64,000 nt of DNA, from NCBI RefSeq assembly GCF_001544615.1, contig NZ_FCNV02000007.1, forward strand, positions 62,001 to 126,000, in the 5' to 3' direction. Below the pieces are notes generated by a model. The model had not been told where the DNA came from, did no database searches, and saw only the letters and a program-made list of their open reading frames with translations. Shown here piece by piece: positions 1 through 7,731 of the stretch. The position numbers and the translations under genes are program-made. This DNA comes from Caballeronia concitans (lineage in GTDB: Bacteria > Pseudomonadota > Gammaproteobacteria > Burkholderiales > Burkholderiaceae). The stretch's first letter is position 1. Each line of letters starts with the position of its first letter.

Positions 1-243
1 GTGTTCGCGGGCGCGGCCAATACGCCGATCGCATCCACGGTCATGGCGATGGAGCTTTTCGGCACGCATATCGGCGTCTATGCCGCCGTGGCGTGCGTCG
101 TCAGTTATCTGTTTTCGGGCCACACGGGCATTTATCGGGCGCAGCGCGTGGGGCAGGCGAAACATCGGCGGTTGCCGGAAGACATTCGCCTTGCCGATGT
201 CGCCGCGTTTCGCAAGCGCGGGCAGGCAGACGAGCGTTCGTGA
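1..243 (+). CDS. ClC-type chloride channel/transporter, C-terminal part
   Basis: Only the last 80 residues are in the window; the gene begins upstream of position 1 and ends at the TGA at 241-243. The visible part has the hydrophobic stretch beginning GAANTPIAST and continuing to a Glu-Leu-Phe-Gly, which is the late membrane region of bacterial voltage-gated chloride channel family proteins, followed by one more membrane segment and a basic cytoplasmic tail. The family moves chloride across the inner membrane, often in exchange for protons. Selectivity-filter residues lie upstream and cannot be checked, so channel versus antiporter cannot be decided. Confidence 0.75.
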   Translation: MFAGAANTPIASTVMAMELFGTHIGVYAAVACVVSYLFSGHTGIYRAQRVGQAKHRRLPEDIRLADVAAFRKRGQADERS

Positions 244-360
244 GCGCGACCGCACGCCTTTGCCCGATGACAGGCAAAATACGCGGTTCAATCCCTGAAC
301 GCTGCCTTCGATCTTCGGACCGGCCGATGCTCATTGAGCGCATCGGCGCTCTCGCCCTTT

Positions 361-1614
361 ATGAACCCTGCCAACCCCGACCGCTCTTTTGCCGCCGTGC
401 GCGAATCGAATTCGCCGCGCTTTCTGCTGTTCCTCGTCTGCTTCTTCGCGTCCGCCGGGCAACTCGCGATCGACATCTATGTGCCCGCGCTGCCCGCGAT
501 GGCGCGTTACTTCGCGACATCGCCGCAGGCCATTCAGTCGAGCGTGTCGGGTTACATGGCCGCGTATGCGCTCGGCCAGCTCATCTTCGGCCCGGTCGCC
601 GATGCGTATGGCCGCAAGCGCGTGCTCGCGTTCGGGCTCGTGATCTTCACGCTCGGCTGCCTGCTTTCGCTCGCCGCGACGAACCTCGAAACGTTCCTGC
701 TCGCGCGATGCATGCAGGGCTTCGGCATCGCGACGACCAATCTGCTCGCGAAAACCATCATCACCGATTCGTTCGCCGGACAAGCGCTGATGCACGCGTT
801 CACGTACATGTCGATTGCGTGGGGTCTCGCGCCGATCATCGCGCCCGTGATCGGCGCGCACTTGCAGGAGTGGCTCGGCTGGAAGTCGTGCCTCGTGTTC
901 CTGCTGCTGTATTCGATCGTGATGTGGTTCCTCGTCTGGCGATACCGCGAGACCTTGCCGCGGCCCGTTCATCTCGCGCCGCGCACGCTCGTCACGAATG
1001 CGGGCAAGGTGCTGTCGAGTCCGGTGTTTCAGAGCTGCTTCCTGGCGCAAGGGCTGTGCTACAGCATCCTGCTCGTGTTCAATGTCGTCGGCCCGTTCAT
1101 GGTGCAGAACACGCTGCACAAGCCGCCGACTTACTTCGGCTATCTCGCGCTCGGCATCGGGCTCGCATACTTTCTCGGCGGCCTCTCGAACCGCGTGCAT
1201 GGTCCGCGTCTGCCGAGCGCGGAGCGGCGGCTCCGCATCGGGGCGTGCACGATGGCGGTCACGTCCGTCGTGATGCTGCTGCTTGCGCTGACGGTGGGCT
1301 TGCGCGTGTGGACGCTCGCGACGCCGGTGCTCGTGATGGGCTTCTGCGCCGGCGCGATGTATCCGACGCTGATGGCGAAGGGCAATTCGCTGTTCCCGCA
1401 CATCGCCGGGCTGACGAGCGCGATTCTCGGCTGCGCGTTGCTGCTGGTGTCGTCGTTGATGATGGGCCTCGCGGGCTTCGTGTCGGTGCAGGTGCTGACG
1501 CCGCTGGCGGTGTTCTTCGTGCTGCTGGCGTTCACCGTCGTCGGCATGGTGACGAAGCTGTTGCGGCATCTGGAGCAGGCTGCGCCCGATGCCGTCGCGC
1601 GGCGAGCGGGCTGA
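361..1614 (+). CDS. MFS multidrug exporter, Bcr/CflA family
   Basis: A 417-residue inner-membrane protein with about 12 hydrophobic segments, the normal size for Bcr/CflA drug:proton antiporters. The loop after the second segment reads GPVADAYGRKRVLAFGL, the MFS motif A (G-x3-D-x2-G-R-K). The conserved family start of helix 1 (Asp-x-Tyr-x-Pro-Ala-Leu-Pro) is present near residue 40. The ATG at 361 is preferred; an in-frame TTG at 334 would add nine residues. The gene is monocistronic and convergent with the DUF2252 gene, whose stop lies 10 bases away. The substrate is not predictable from sequence. Confidence 0.9.
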   Translation: MNPANPDRSFAAVRESNSPRFLLFLVCFFASAGQLAIDIYVPALPAMARYFATSPQAIQSSVSGYMAAYALGQLIFGPVADAYGRKRVLAFGLVIFTLGCLLSLAATNLETFLLARCMQGFGIATTNLLAKTIITDSFAGQALMHAFTYMSIAWGLAPIIAPVIGAHLQEWLGWKSCLVFLLLYSIVMWFLVWRYRETLPRPVHLAPRTLVTNAGKVLSSPVFQSCFLAQGLCYSILLVFNVVGPFMVQNTLHKPPTYFGYLALGIGLAYFLGGLSNRVHGPRLPSAERRLRIGACTMAVTSVVMLLLALTVGLRVWTLATPVLVMGFCAGAMYPTLMAKGNSLFPHIAGLTSAILGCALLLVSSLMMGLAGFVSVQVLTPLAVFFVLLAFTVVGMVTKLLRHLEQAAPDAVARRAG

Positions 1615-1623
1615 ACGCCACGA

Positions 1624-2841
1624 TCACTCCGCCGCGAGCGCGTATCGCCGGCAATGCTCCAGATAACCGACCTCGTGACTGCCCACCAGCTCGACGATGC
1701 TGCTCCACAGCCATAACGGCGCATCGATCGATTTGGGCTTCGTGCGCTTGAGTTCGGCGAGCCAGCTTCGACGCGTCGCCTTGTCCATCTGGCGCGCGTG
1801 CGCCTGGCCGACGACGAACGCCAGATAGCGCGCCACTTCCATCGCTTCCGCTTCGCCAATCTGCTCGATCTCGAGCTTGAGGTCTTGCGGCAAGAGTTCG
1901 CGCAAGACCACGGGCTTGCCCTGCATGGTGGCGGCCAGCATGCGCTCGCCCAGATGCGGCGACAACGCGCGCGCGCCCGCGACGACGCGCTCGGCATTGT
2001 CGCGCGGCATCGCGGCGCCCGGATAACGCGGCGCGGCGGCCTTCACGCCTTCCTTGATGTCGATGAGACACAGATCGTCGCCCTCGACGACGCCGCCGTC
2101 GACATCGAGCAGCACCGCGTAGCGCAGGCGTCCGAGCGAGCTGCATCCCTTCACCCAGTACGCCGCGTCCAGCACCGTGACGTGCCCGGTGTTCGCGCGG
2201 TCGCGCAGGCTCGTGGCGAGATTGGCGACCGTCGCCTTTTCGAAGAGCGCATCGATCTCGGCGCGCTCGTCCTTGCTGACGGGCCAGAAGCGGCTGCCGA
2301 ACGGAATCGTCGGACGCGTGTCTTCGAGGCGCTCGCGCGCCAGATGCTTCCATGACCGTCGCACGGCCTCGCGCATCACGACCCGCACGACTTCGGGCTT
2401 GCGGCAGACGTCGTCGGAGGCACGATCGTTGTCGAACGCGAGCGCGTAGCCTTCGAACAGCGCTTCGATCATGTTGATGGTGGTGACGCCGGGCAGCGCC
2501 GAGCCGCGCGCCGCCGTGGCGAGCGAAAGCCCGAGCCGGATCAGGTCGTGCACCGGATTGCCGATCACGGTTTGATCGAGATCGCGGATCTGCACGTCGA
2601 TGCGGCCCTGCACGTTGCCGACAGGACCGAGATTGCCGGTGTGGCAATCGCCGCAGATCCAGATCGCCGGTCCTTCGGGGAGGCTGCGAATGTCCGCCTG
2701 TTCCAGCCAGTCGTAAAACTTGGCGGTGTTGCCGCGCACGTAGGCGTGCGTCGAACGGGCCATCTTGGCGTTGCGCCGGGCGGTCAGCAGTTCCTGCCGC
2801 TTGTCGAAACTGGTGAGCTTGGGCTGCGGGGGATTACGCAT
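1624..2841 (-). CDS. DUF2252 family protein
   Basis: A 405-residue protein recognisable as DUF2252 from the run WICGDCHTGNLGPVGN near residues 60-75 and the following IRDLDQTVIGNPVHDLIRL. The family has a kinase-like (aminoglycoside phosphotransferase-type) appearance, with a GDxHxGN motif resembling a catalytic loop, but no reaction is established for it. The ATG at 2841 is chosen because the protein then begins with the usual basic N-terminus; a GTG at 2913 would add 24 residues of poor coding character. No clear Shine-Dalgarno is visible at either site. It stands alone between two transporters. Confidence 0.8.
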   Translation of the reverse strand: MRNPPQPKLTSFDKRQELLTARRNAKMARSTHAYVRGNTAKFYDWLEQADIRSLPEGPAIWICGDCHTGNLGPVGNVQGRIDVQIRDLDQTVIGNPVHDLIRLGLSLATAARGSALPGVTTINMIEALFEGYALAFDNDRASDDVCRKPEVVRVVMREAVRRSWKHLARERLEDTRPTIPFGSRFWPVSKDERAEIDALFEKATVANLATSLRDRANTGHVTVLDAAYWVKGCSSLGRLRYAVLLDVDGGVVEGDDLCLIDIKEGVKAAAPRYPGAAMPRDNAERVVAGARALSPHLGERMLAATMQGKPVVLRELLPQDLKLEIEQIGEAEAMEVARYLAFVVGQAHARQMDKATRRSWLAELKRTKPKSIDAPLWLWSSIVELVGSHEVGYLEHCRRYALAAE

Positions 2842-3052
2842 GGAGTCGTGTTCGGAAGTGAATCGATGGGGCGCGTCGTATGACCTGAAGTCACCGTCCG
2901 CTAGACAACGCACGGCGTGTGCCTGATGCGGGAGGTCGCGCAGTTGGACGATGCAGCCGGACGCGGAGCAATCGCTGCTGGAAGCGATTGGCGTGGGAGA
3001 GTGGTCGACGAGGCGGGCGCGGACGCGATGTCCGGCCCGCGCGAACCGCCGC

Positions 3053-3181
3053 TTACTTGAAGAGCTTCACCGCCTGCGTGAGCGTGTTCGTGATGCCCCA
3101 CGCGAGCGGAATCAGCACGTACAGCCAGAACACCACCAGCAGCGCCTTGTTCGACGCGCCGCGTTCGGAAGAAGTAGCCAT
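3053..3181 (-). CDS. Small membrane partner of the OFA-family transporter (MFS transporter small subunit)
   Basis: A 42-residue open frame directly downstream of the OFA transporter gene on the same strand, 17 bases after its stop. It starts with a short polar segment (MATSSERGAS), then has one strongly hydrophobic helix at about residues 13-30 (LLVVFWLYVLIPLAWGI) and a short basic end. Small single-helix proteins in this exact position are annotated in Burkholderiaceae as a small subunit of the MFS transporter; that assignment comes from genomic context rather than biochemistry. Codon use is typical of the window. An accessory or stabilising role for the neighbouring transporter is inferred. 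Confidence 0.72.
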   Translation of the reverse strand: MATSSERGASNKALLVVFWLYVLIPLAWGITNTLTQAVKLFK

Positions 3182-3198
3182 CGTAGAGTCCCCTGAAT

Positions 3199-4593
3199 TC
3201 AGCCGGCGGTCTGCGCCGCCGTGTCCATGTGATGTCTGTCGTTCACGCGCGTGACCAACAGGTTGCAGAAGAAGCCGATGACGAGCAGCACGGCCATGAT
3301 GTGCAGCGTCATCGTGTAGGCGTCCGCCTTGGCGACGCCGTGCGCCACTTCATACGCGCGAATGTAGTTCACGAGCACCGGACCCGCGATGCCCGCCGCC
3401 GCCCACGCGGTCAGCAGCCGCCCATGTATGCCGCCGACGAACGCCGTGCCGAACATGTCCGCGAGGTACGCGGGAATGGTGGCGAAACCGCCGCCGTACA
3501 TCGAGAGAATGACGCCATACGCGGCCACGAAGAGCGCGATGTTGCCCGCCTGCGCGAACTGCGGCACGAGGAAGTACAGCACCGCGCCGAGCGCAAAGAA
3601 TACGAAGTACGTGTTCTTGCGGCCGATCCAGTCCGACGCGGAAGCCCACACGAATCGTCCGCCCATGTTGAAGAGCGACAGAAGCCCGACGAAGCCCGCC
3701 GCCGCGCCCGCCGTGATCGACGACTTGAAGCTCTCCTGGATCATCACCGATGCCTGGCCGAGCACGCCGATGCCCGCCGTCACGTTCAGGAACAGCACGA
3801 GCCACAGCAGATAGAACTGCGGCGTCTTGAGCGCCTGATCGATGTGCACGTGGTTCTTCGTGATCATCTTGTTCGCGGTCGTGGGCGGCGTCCAGCCGGC
3901 GGGCTTCCAGTCGGCCGGGGGAATGCGGATGGCGAGCGCGCCGATCGTCATGGAGATGAAGTAGACGATGCCGAGCACCACGAAGGTCTCCGCCACGCCC
4001 ACGCTCGTCGCGCTCTTGAAGTAGTTCATCAGCGCGACGGAGCCGGGCGCCGCGATCATCGCGCCGCCGCCGAAGCCCATGATGGCCATTCCCGTCGCCA
4101 TGCCGCGACGGTCCGGGAACCAGCGAATGAGCGTCGATACCGGCGATACATAACCGAGCCCGAGCCCGATGCCGCCGATCACGCCATAGCCGAGATAGAG
4201 CAGCGCGATCTGATGCAGATAGACGCCGAGCGCGGACACGAGAAAGCCGCCGCCGAAGCAGCATGCGGCGGTGAACATGGTGCGGCGCGGGCCGACCTTT
4301 TCGAGCCACTTGCCCGCGAACGCCGCCGATAGCCCCAGGAACACGATGGCAAGCGAGAAGATCCAGCCGAGCGTGGTGAGCGACCAGTCATCGGGCGCGG
4401 ACTGCGTGATGCCGATGATCTTGGTGAGCGGCGCATTGAACACGGAGAACGCATACGCCTGCCCGATGCACAGATGAACGGCGAGCGCGGCGGGCGGCAC
4501 CATCCAGCGTGAGAAGCCGGGGCGCGCGACCGTCGCCTCCTTCGAGAAAAAGCCCTGCGGGCCGTGCGCGGCCCCCTGCTTGATGGTGCTCAT
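3199..4593 (-). CDS. OFA-family MFS transporter (oxalate/formate antiporter type)
   Basis: A 464-residue, 12-helix inner-membrane protein. The N-terminal helix with HLCIGQAYAFSVFNAPL and the segment LGLGYVSPVSTLIRWFPDRRGMATGMAIMGFGGGA are hallmarks of the OFA (oxalate:formate antiporter) branch of the MFS. Family members exchange or import small carboxylates such as oxalate, formate, lactate or pyruvate; the actual substrate here is unknown. The N-terminus is extended by about 30 cytoplasmic residues. It is transcribed away from the aldehyde dehydrogenase gene, across a 372-base regulatory gap, and is followed by a 42-residue membrane protein probably in the same transcript. Confidence 0.88.
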   Translation of the reverse strand: MSTIKQGAAHGPQGFFSKEATVARPGFSRWMVPPAALAVHLCIGQAYAFSVFNAPLTKIIGITQSAPDDWSLTTLGWIFSLAIVFLGLSAAFAGKWLEKVGPRRTMFTAACCFGGGFLVSALGVYLHQIALLYLGYGVIGGIGLGLGYVSPVSTLIRWFPDRRGMATGMAIMGFGGGAMIAAPGSVALMNYFKSATSVGVAETFVVLGIVYFISMTIGALAIRIPPADWKPAGWTPPTTANKMITKNHVHIDQALKTPQFYLLWLVLFLNVTAGIGVLGQASVMIQESFKSSITAGAAAGFVGLLSLFNMGGRFVWASASDWIGRKNTYFVFFALGAVLYFLVPQFAQAGNIALFVAAYGVILSMYGGGFATIPAYLADMFGTAFVGGIHGRLLTAWAAAGIAGPVLVNYIRAYEVAHGVAKADAYTMTLHIMAVLLVIGFFCNLLVTRVNDRHHMDTAAQTAG

Positions 4594-4766
4594 CGTGGTC
4601 TCCGTGGCGCGTCAATGGCGCACTTGTCCTTGTCGTACACCGCCGCGCGATATCGCGTCAGACATGTGATGAAGCGACATATGACGACGGTTGCGCATGA
4701 CCTTAGACAAGAGCGATGCGCTTGGCAATATGAACCGTGCTGCCATAAGCGTTTGCCCCAAGCAGT

Positions 4767-4814
4767 TGTCCTGCATCGCTACAGCGCGCATTGCACCTGT
4801 AGCGAAAGTGGACA
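4767..4814. promoter_or_regulatory. Extended symmetric dyad, candidate activator (enhancer) site
   Basis: Two nested inverted repeats share one centre. The inner arms are TCGCTACAG (4776-4784) and CTGTAGCGA (4797-4805), perfect over 9 bases with a 12-base spacer. The outer arms are TGTCC (4767-4771) and GGACA (4810-4814), each exactly 4 bases outside the inner arms. Such a site about 70-110 bases upstream of a sigma-54 promoter is where an NtrC-type activator would bind. No activator gene of that type is in the window, so the protein is unknown. Confidence 0.6.
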
Positions 4815-4878
4815 GCGAGCGTGCAGCGCGTATGAGCGATTGCACCCGTGCATGCGTGCTGCGCGGGCTTGTCGCGCG

Positions 4879-4895
4879 ATGGCATGGAACTCGCA
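4879..4895 (+). promoter_or_regulatory. Candidate sigma-54 (-24/-12) promoter for the aldehyde dehydrogenase
   Basis: The sequence ATGGCATGGAACTCGCA contains GG (4881-4882) and GC (4893-4894) separated by exactly 10 bases, with two mismatches to the TGGCACG-N4-TTGCA consensus. It lies about 70 bases upstream of the ATG at 4966 and about 65 bases downstream of the dyad at 4767-4814. Acetaldehyde-type dehydrogenases of this kind are sigma-54 dependent in several proteobacteria, which supports the reading, but the match alone is moderate. Confidence 0.45.
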
Positions 4896-4965
4896 GAGCG
4901 GATCGTGCGGCGGCGAGCATCGCAGCATCGCCGGCCGTTCATATCGACATGCGAGGAGCACATAG

Positions 4966-6486
4966 ATGAATCATGCAGAGATGCAGTTCCTGAGCACGGA
5001 CTATCCGTACAAGAAGCAGTACGGCAACTTCATCGGCGGAAAGTGGGTGCCGCCCGCGGGCGGCGAGTACTTCGACAACATTTCGCCCATTACCGGTGAG
5101 CCGTTCACGTCGATACCCCGCTCGCGCGAAGCCGATATCGAAGCCGCGCTCGATGCCGCGCATGCCGCGAAGGCATCGTGGGCGAGGACGTCGGCGGCGG
5201 ATCGCGCGAACGTGCTGATGAAGATCGCGGACCGCATGGAAGCGAACCTCGCGCGGCTCGCGGTCGCGGAATCCATCGACAACGGCAAGCCCTTGCGCGA
5301 GACGATGGCGGCGGACATTCCGCTCGCCATCGATCATTTCCGCTACTTCGCGAGCGCGGCGCGCGCGCAGGAAGGCTCGATCTCGCAGATCGACGACGAT
5401 ACCGTCGCCTATCACTTCCACGAACCGCTCGGCGTGGTCGGGCAGATCATCCCGTGGAATTTCCCGATTCTGATGGCCGTATGGAAGCTCGCGCCCGCGC
5501 TCGCAGCGGGCAATTGCGTCGTGCTGAAGCCGGCCGAGCAGACGCCCGCGTCGCTGCTCGTGCTGCTGGAAATCGTCGAGGACTTGCTGCCGCCGGGCGT
5601 CGTGAACGTGGTGAACGGCTTCGGGCTGGAAGCGGGCAAGCCGCTCGCATCGAGCAAGCGCATTGCGAAGATCGCGTTCACGGGCGAGACCACGACGGGC
5701 CGGCTCATCATGCAGTACGCGAGCCAGAACCTCATTCCGGTGACGCTCGAACTGGGCGGCAAGAGCCCGAACATCTTCTTCGCGGATGTCATGAACGCCG
5801 ACGACAGCTACTTCGACAAGGCGCTCGAAGGCTTCACGATGTTCGCGCTGAATCAGGGCGAAGTGTGCACGTGTCCATCGCGTGCGCTGATCGAGGAATC
5901 CATCTACGAGCGATTCATGGAGCGCGCGTTGAAGCGCGTCGCGGCCATTGCGCAAGGGCATCCGCTCGATACGAAAACGATGATCGGCGCGCAGGCATCG
6001 CAGGAACAGTTGGAAAAGATCCTGTCGTATATCGATCTCGGCAAGCAGGAGGGCGCGCAATGCCTGAGCGGCGGCGCCCGCAATGCACTCGACGGCGAAC
6101 TTGCCAACGGCTACTACGTGCAGCCGACGGTGTTCCGCGGCCACAACAAGATGCGTATTTTTCAGGAGGAAATCTTCGGTCCGGTCGTCTCAGTGACGAC
6201 GTTCAAGAACGAAGAAGAAGCGCTGGAAATTGCCAACGACACGCTCTATGGACTGGGCGCAGGCGTATGGACGCGCGACGGTACGCGGGCGTATCGCTTT
6301 GGCCGCGCGATTCAGGCGGGCCGCGTGTGGACCAACTGCTATCACGCGTATCCGGCGCACGCGGCGTTCGGCGGCTACAAGCAATCGGGCATCGGCCGCG
6401 AGAATCACAAGATGATGCTCGATCACTATCAGCAGACGAAGAACCTGCTTGTCAGCTATAGCGACAAGCCGCTCGGCTTCTTCTAA
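4966..6486 (+). CDS. NAD-dependent aldehyde dehydrogenase (acetaldehyde/ExaC-AcoD type)
   Basis: A 506-residue cytoplasmic enzyme oxidising an aldehyde, probably acetaldehyde or another short-chain aldehyde, to the acid with NAD. Visible landmarks are the Rossmann region with IIPWNFP near residue 161, the general base Glu262 in LELGGKSP, and the catalytic Cys301 in GEVCTCPSR (a second Cys follows at 303). The length and the N-terminal [12 protein letters not shown] match the ExaC/AcoD group used in ethanol and acetoin catabolism. The start follows CGAGGAGCAC, a good ribosome site. A DUF779 gene follows 49 bases later, a common pairing for this group. Regulation by a sigma-54 promoter is suggested by the upstream elements. 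Confidence 0.9.
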   Translation: MNHAEMQFLSTDYPYKKQYGNFIGGKWVPPAGGEYFDNISPITGEPFTSIPRSREADIEAALDAAHAAKASWARTSAADRANVLMKIADRMEANLARLAVAESIDNGKPLRETMAADIPLAIDHFRYFASAARAQEGSISQIDDDTVAYHFHEPLGVVGQIIPWNFPILMAVWKLAPALAAGNCVVLKPAEQTPASLLVLLEIVEDLLPPGVVNVVNGFGLEAGKPLASSKRIAKIAFTGETTTGRLIMQYASQNLIPVTLELGGKSPNIFFADVMNADDSYFDKALEGFTMFALNQGEVCTCPSRALIEESIYERFMERALKRVAAIAQGHPLDTKTMIGAQASQEQLEKILSYIDLGKQEGAQCLSGGARNALDGELANGYYVQPTVFRGHNKMRIFQEEIFGPVVSVTTFKNEEEALEIANDTLYGLGAGVWTRDGTRAYRFGRAIQAGRVWTNCYHAYPAHAAFGGYKQSGIGRENHKMMLDHYQQTKNLLVSYSDKPLGFF

Positions 6487-6535
6487 ACCTTGCGCGAAGA
6501 GAGCCGCTGCATCGAAGGGCGGCTCGGGGAATGTC

Positions 6536-6925
6536 ATGAGCGAACAGGAAGTCTTGCGCGTCGTCGCGACGGATGCGGCCATCGCGTTGATCGAAAAGCT
6601 CGTCGGGGAGCATGGCGCGGTGCTGTTTCATCAATCCGGCGGATGCTGCGACGGCAGCGCGCCGATGTGCTTTCCCGCGAACGAGTTCATCGTCGGCGGC
6701 TCGGACGTGAAGCTCGGCGACATCGCGGGCGTGCCGTTCTACATGAGCGAATCGCAATTCGAATACTGGCAGCATACGCAGCTCGTCATCGATTGCGTGC
6801 CGGGCAACGGCGGCATGTTCTCGCTCGAACGTCCTACGGGACTGCGCTTTCTGACGCGTTCCCGCCTCTTCACCGATGAAGAGAACGCGTGGCTCGACAA
6901 GCATCCCGTCGAGCACGCGCAATGA
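6536..6925 (+). CDS. DUF779 family protein
   Basis: A 129-residue cytoplasmic protein with the family signature HQSGGCCDGSAPMCF near residues 35-49, giving three closely spaced cysteines that could bind metal. DUF779 genes are repeatedly found next to acetaldehyde dehydrogenases, as here; their function is not established. The start at 6536 follows CGGGGA at a suitable distance. It is cotranscribed with the dehydrogenase and converges on the enoyl-CoA hydratase gene, whose stop lies 10 bases away. A role in maturation or protection of the dehydrogenase is only a guess. Confidence 0.85.
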   Translation: MSEQEVLRVVATDAAIALIEKLVGEHGAVLFHQSGGCCDGSAPMCFPANEFIVGGSDVKLGDIAGVPFYMSESQFEYWQHTQLVIDCVPGNGGMFSLERPTGLRFLTRSRLFTDEENAWLDKHPVEHAQ

Positions 6926-6934
6926 GCGCGATAC

Positions 6935-7720
6935 TCACCAGCGCGGCGCGCGTTTCTCGATGAACGCCTGCGTGCCTTCTAGCGTGGCCTCGTCCATCAT
7001 GTTGCAGGCCATCGTCTCCGACGCGAGCGCATACGCCCCTTCGATGCCCGTTTCGAGTTGCCGATAGAAAAGCCGCTTGCCCGCCGCGACCGCTTCACGC
7101 GGCTTGCTTGCGATGCTTGCCGCGAGCGCGCTGACTGCATCGTCGAGTTCGGCGAGCGGCGCAACGCGATTTACTAGGCCGCGTTCGCGCGCCGTATGGG
7201 CATCGATGAAGTCGCCCGTCACGAGCATCTCGAACGCGGCCTTGCGCGATACGTTGCGCGAGAGCGGGACGCTCGGCGTGGCGCAAAAAAGCCCGAGATT
7301 GACGCCCGATACCGCGAAGCGCGCGTCGTCCGATGCCACCGCGAGATCGCACATCGCGACGAGCTGACAGCCCGCCGCCGTCGCGATGCCATGCACGCGC
7401 GCGATCACCGGCTGCGGTATGCGTTGAACGGTCAGCATCATGCGCGAGCAGCGCGCGAAGAGATCGCGATAGTAGTCGAGCGCGGGCTGCGCGCGCATCT
7501 CCTTGAGATCGTGGCCCGCACAGAACGCACGCCCCGCGCCGGCAATGACCACGACCCGCGCATCCGATTCGCCGATGTCCTGCAACGCATGTTCCATTGC
7601 ATCGAGCATGGACTCGGACAGCGCGTTGAACGCTTGCGGCCGGTTCAACGTGAGTTTCACCGCGCCTTTTATGCCGTATGCATCGTGTTCCAGCAGGACG
7701 AGTGCTTCGTTATCGCTCAT
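6935..7720 (-). CDS. Enoyl-CoA hydratase/isomerase family protein
   Basis: A 261-residue crotonase-fold enzyme. The N-terminal half has LNRPQAFNALSESM and the oxyanion-hole segment AGRAFCAGHDLKEM; the second oxyanion region is GIATAAGCQLVAMCDLAVAS. In the crotonase position that usually carries the second acid, the sequence reads NLGLFCATPSVPLSR, with no Glu, so simple enoyl-CoA hydration is uncertain and another crotonase reaction is possible. The gene follows the acyl-CoA ligase gene by 11 bases with a GGAAG ribosome site, so the two form a transcription unit for activating and processing a carboxylic acid. Confidence 0.85.
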   Translation of the reverse strand: MSDNEALVLLEHDAYGIKGAVKLTLNRPQAFNALSESMLDAMEHALQDIGESDARVVVIAGAGRAFCAGHDLKEMRAQPALDYYRDLFARCSRMMLTVQRIPQPVIARVHGIATAAGCQLVAMCDLAVASDDARFAVSGVNLGLFCATPSVPLSRNVSRKAAFEMLVTGDFIDAHTARERGLVNRVAPLAELDDAVSALAASIASKPREAVAAGKRLFYRQLETGIEGAYALASETMACNMMDEATLEGTQAFIEKRAPRW

Positions 7721-7731
7721 CGATGCTTCCT

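Larger units (their letters stand above)
4594..4965. other. Divergent intergenic region between OFA transporter and aldehyde dehydrogenase
   Basis: No convincing gene. Overlapping short frames on both strands lack coding character and ribosome sites. The region holds a symmetric dyad at 4767-4814 and a sigma-54-like element at 4880-4895, both described separately, so it probably controls the aldehyde dehydrogenase and possibly the transporter. Confidence 0.6.

Noticed and set aside
4612-4920. A 102-codon minus-strand frame upstream of the OFA transporter.
   Set aside because: It covers the dyad and promoter region, lacks a ribosome site and has no recognisable product.
6935-7720. Naming the crotonase-family protein as a true enoyl-CoA hydratase in the beta-oxidation cycle.
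   Set aside because: The second catalytic acid is not visible at its usual place, so the specific reaction is left open.
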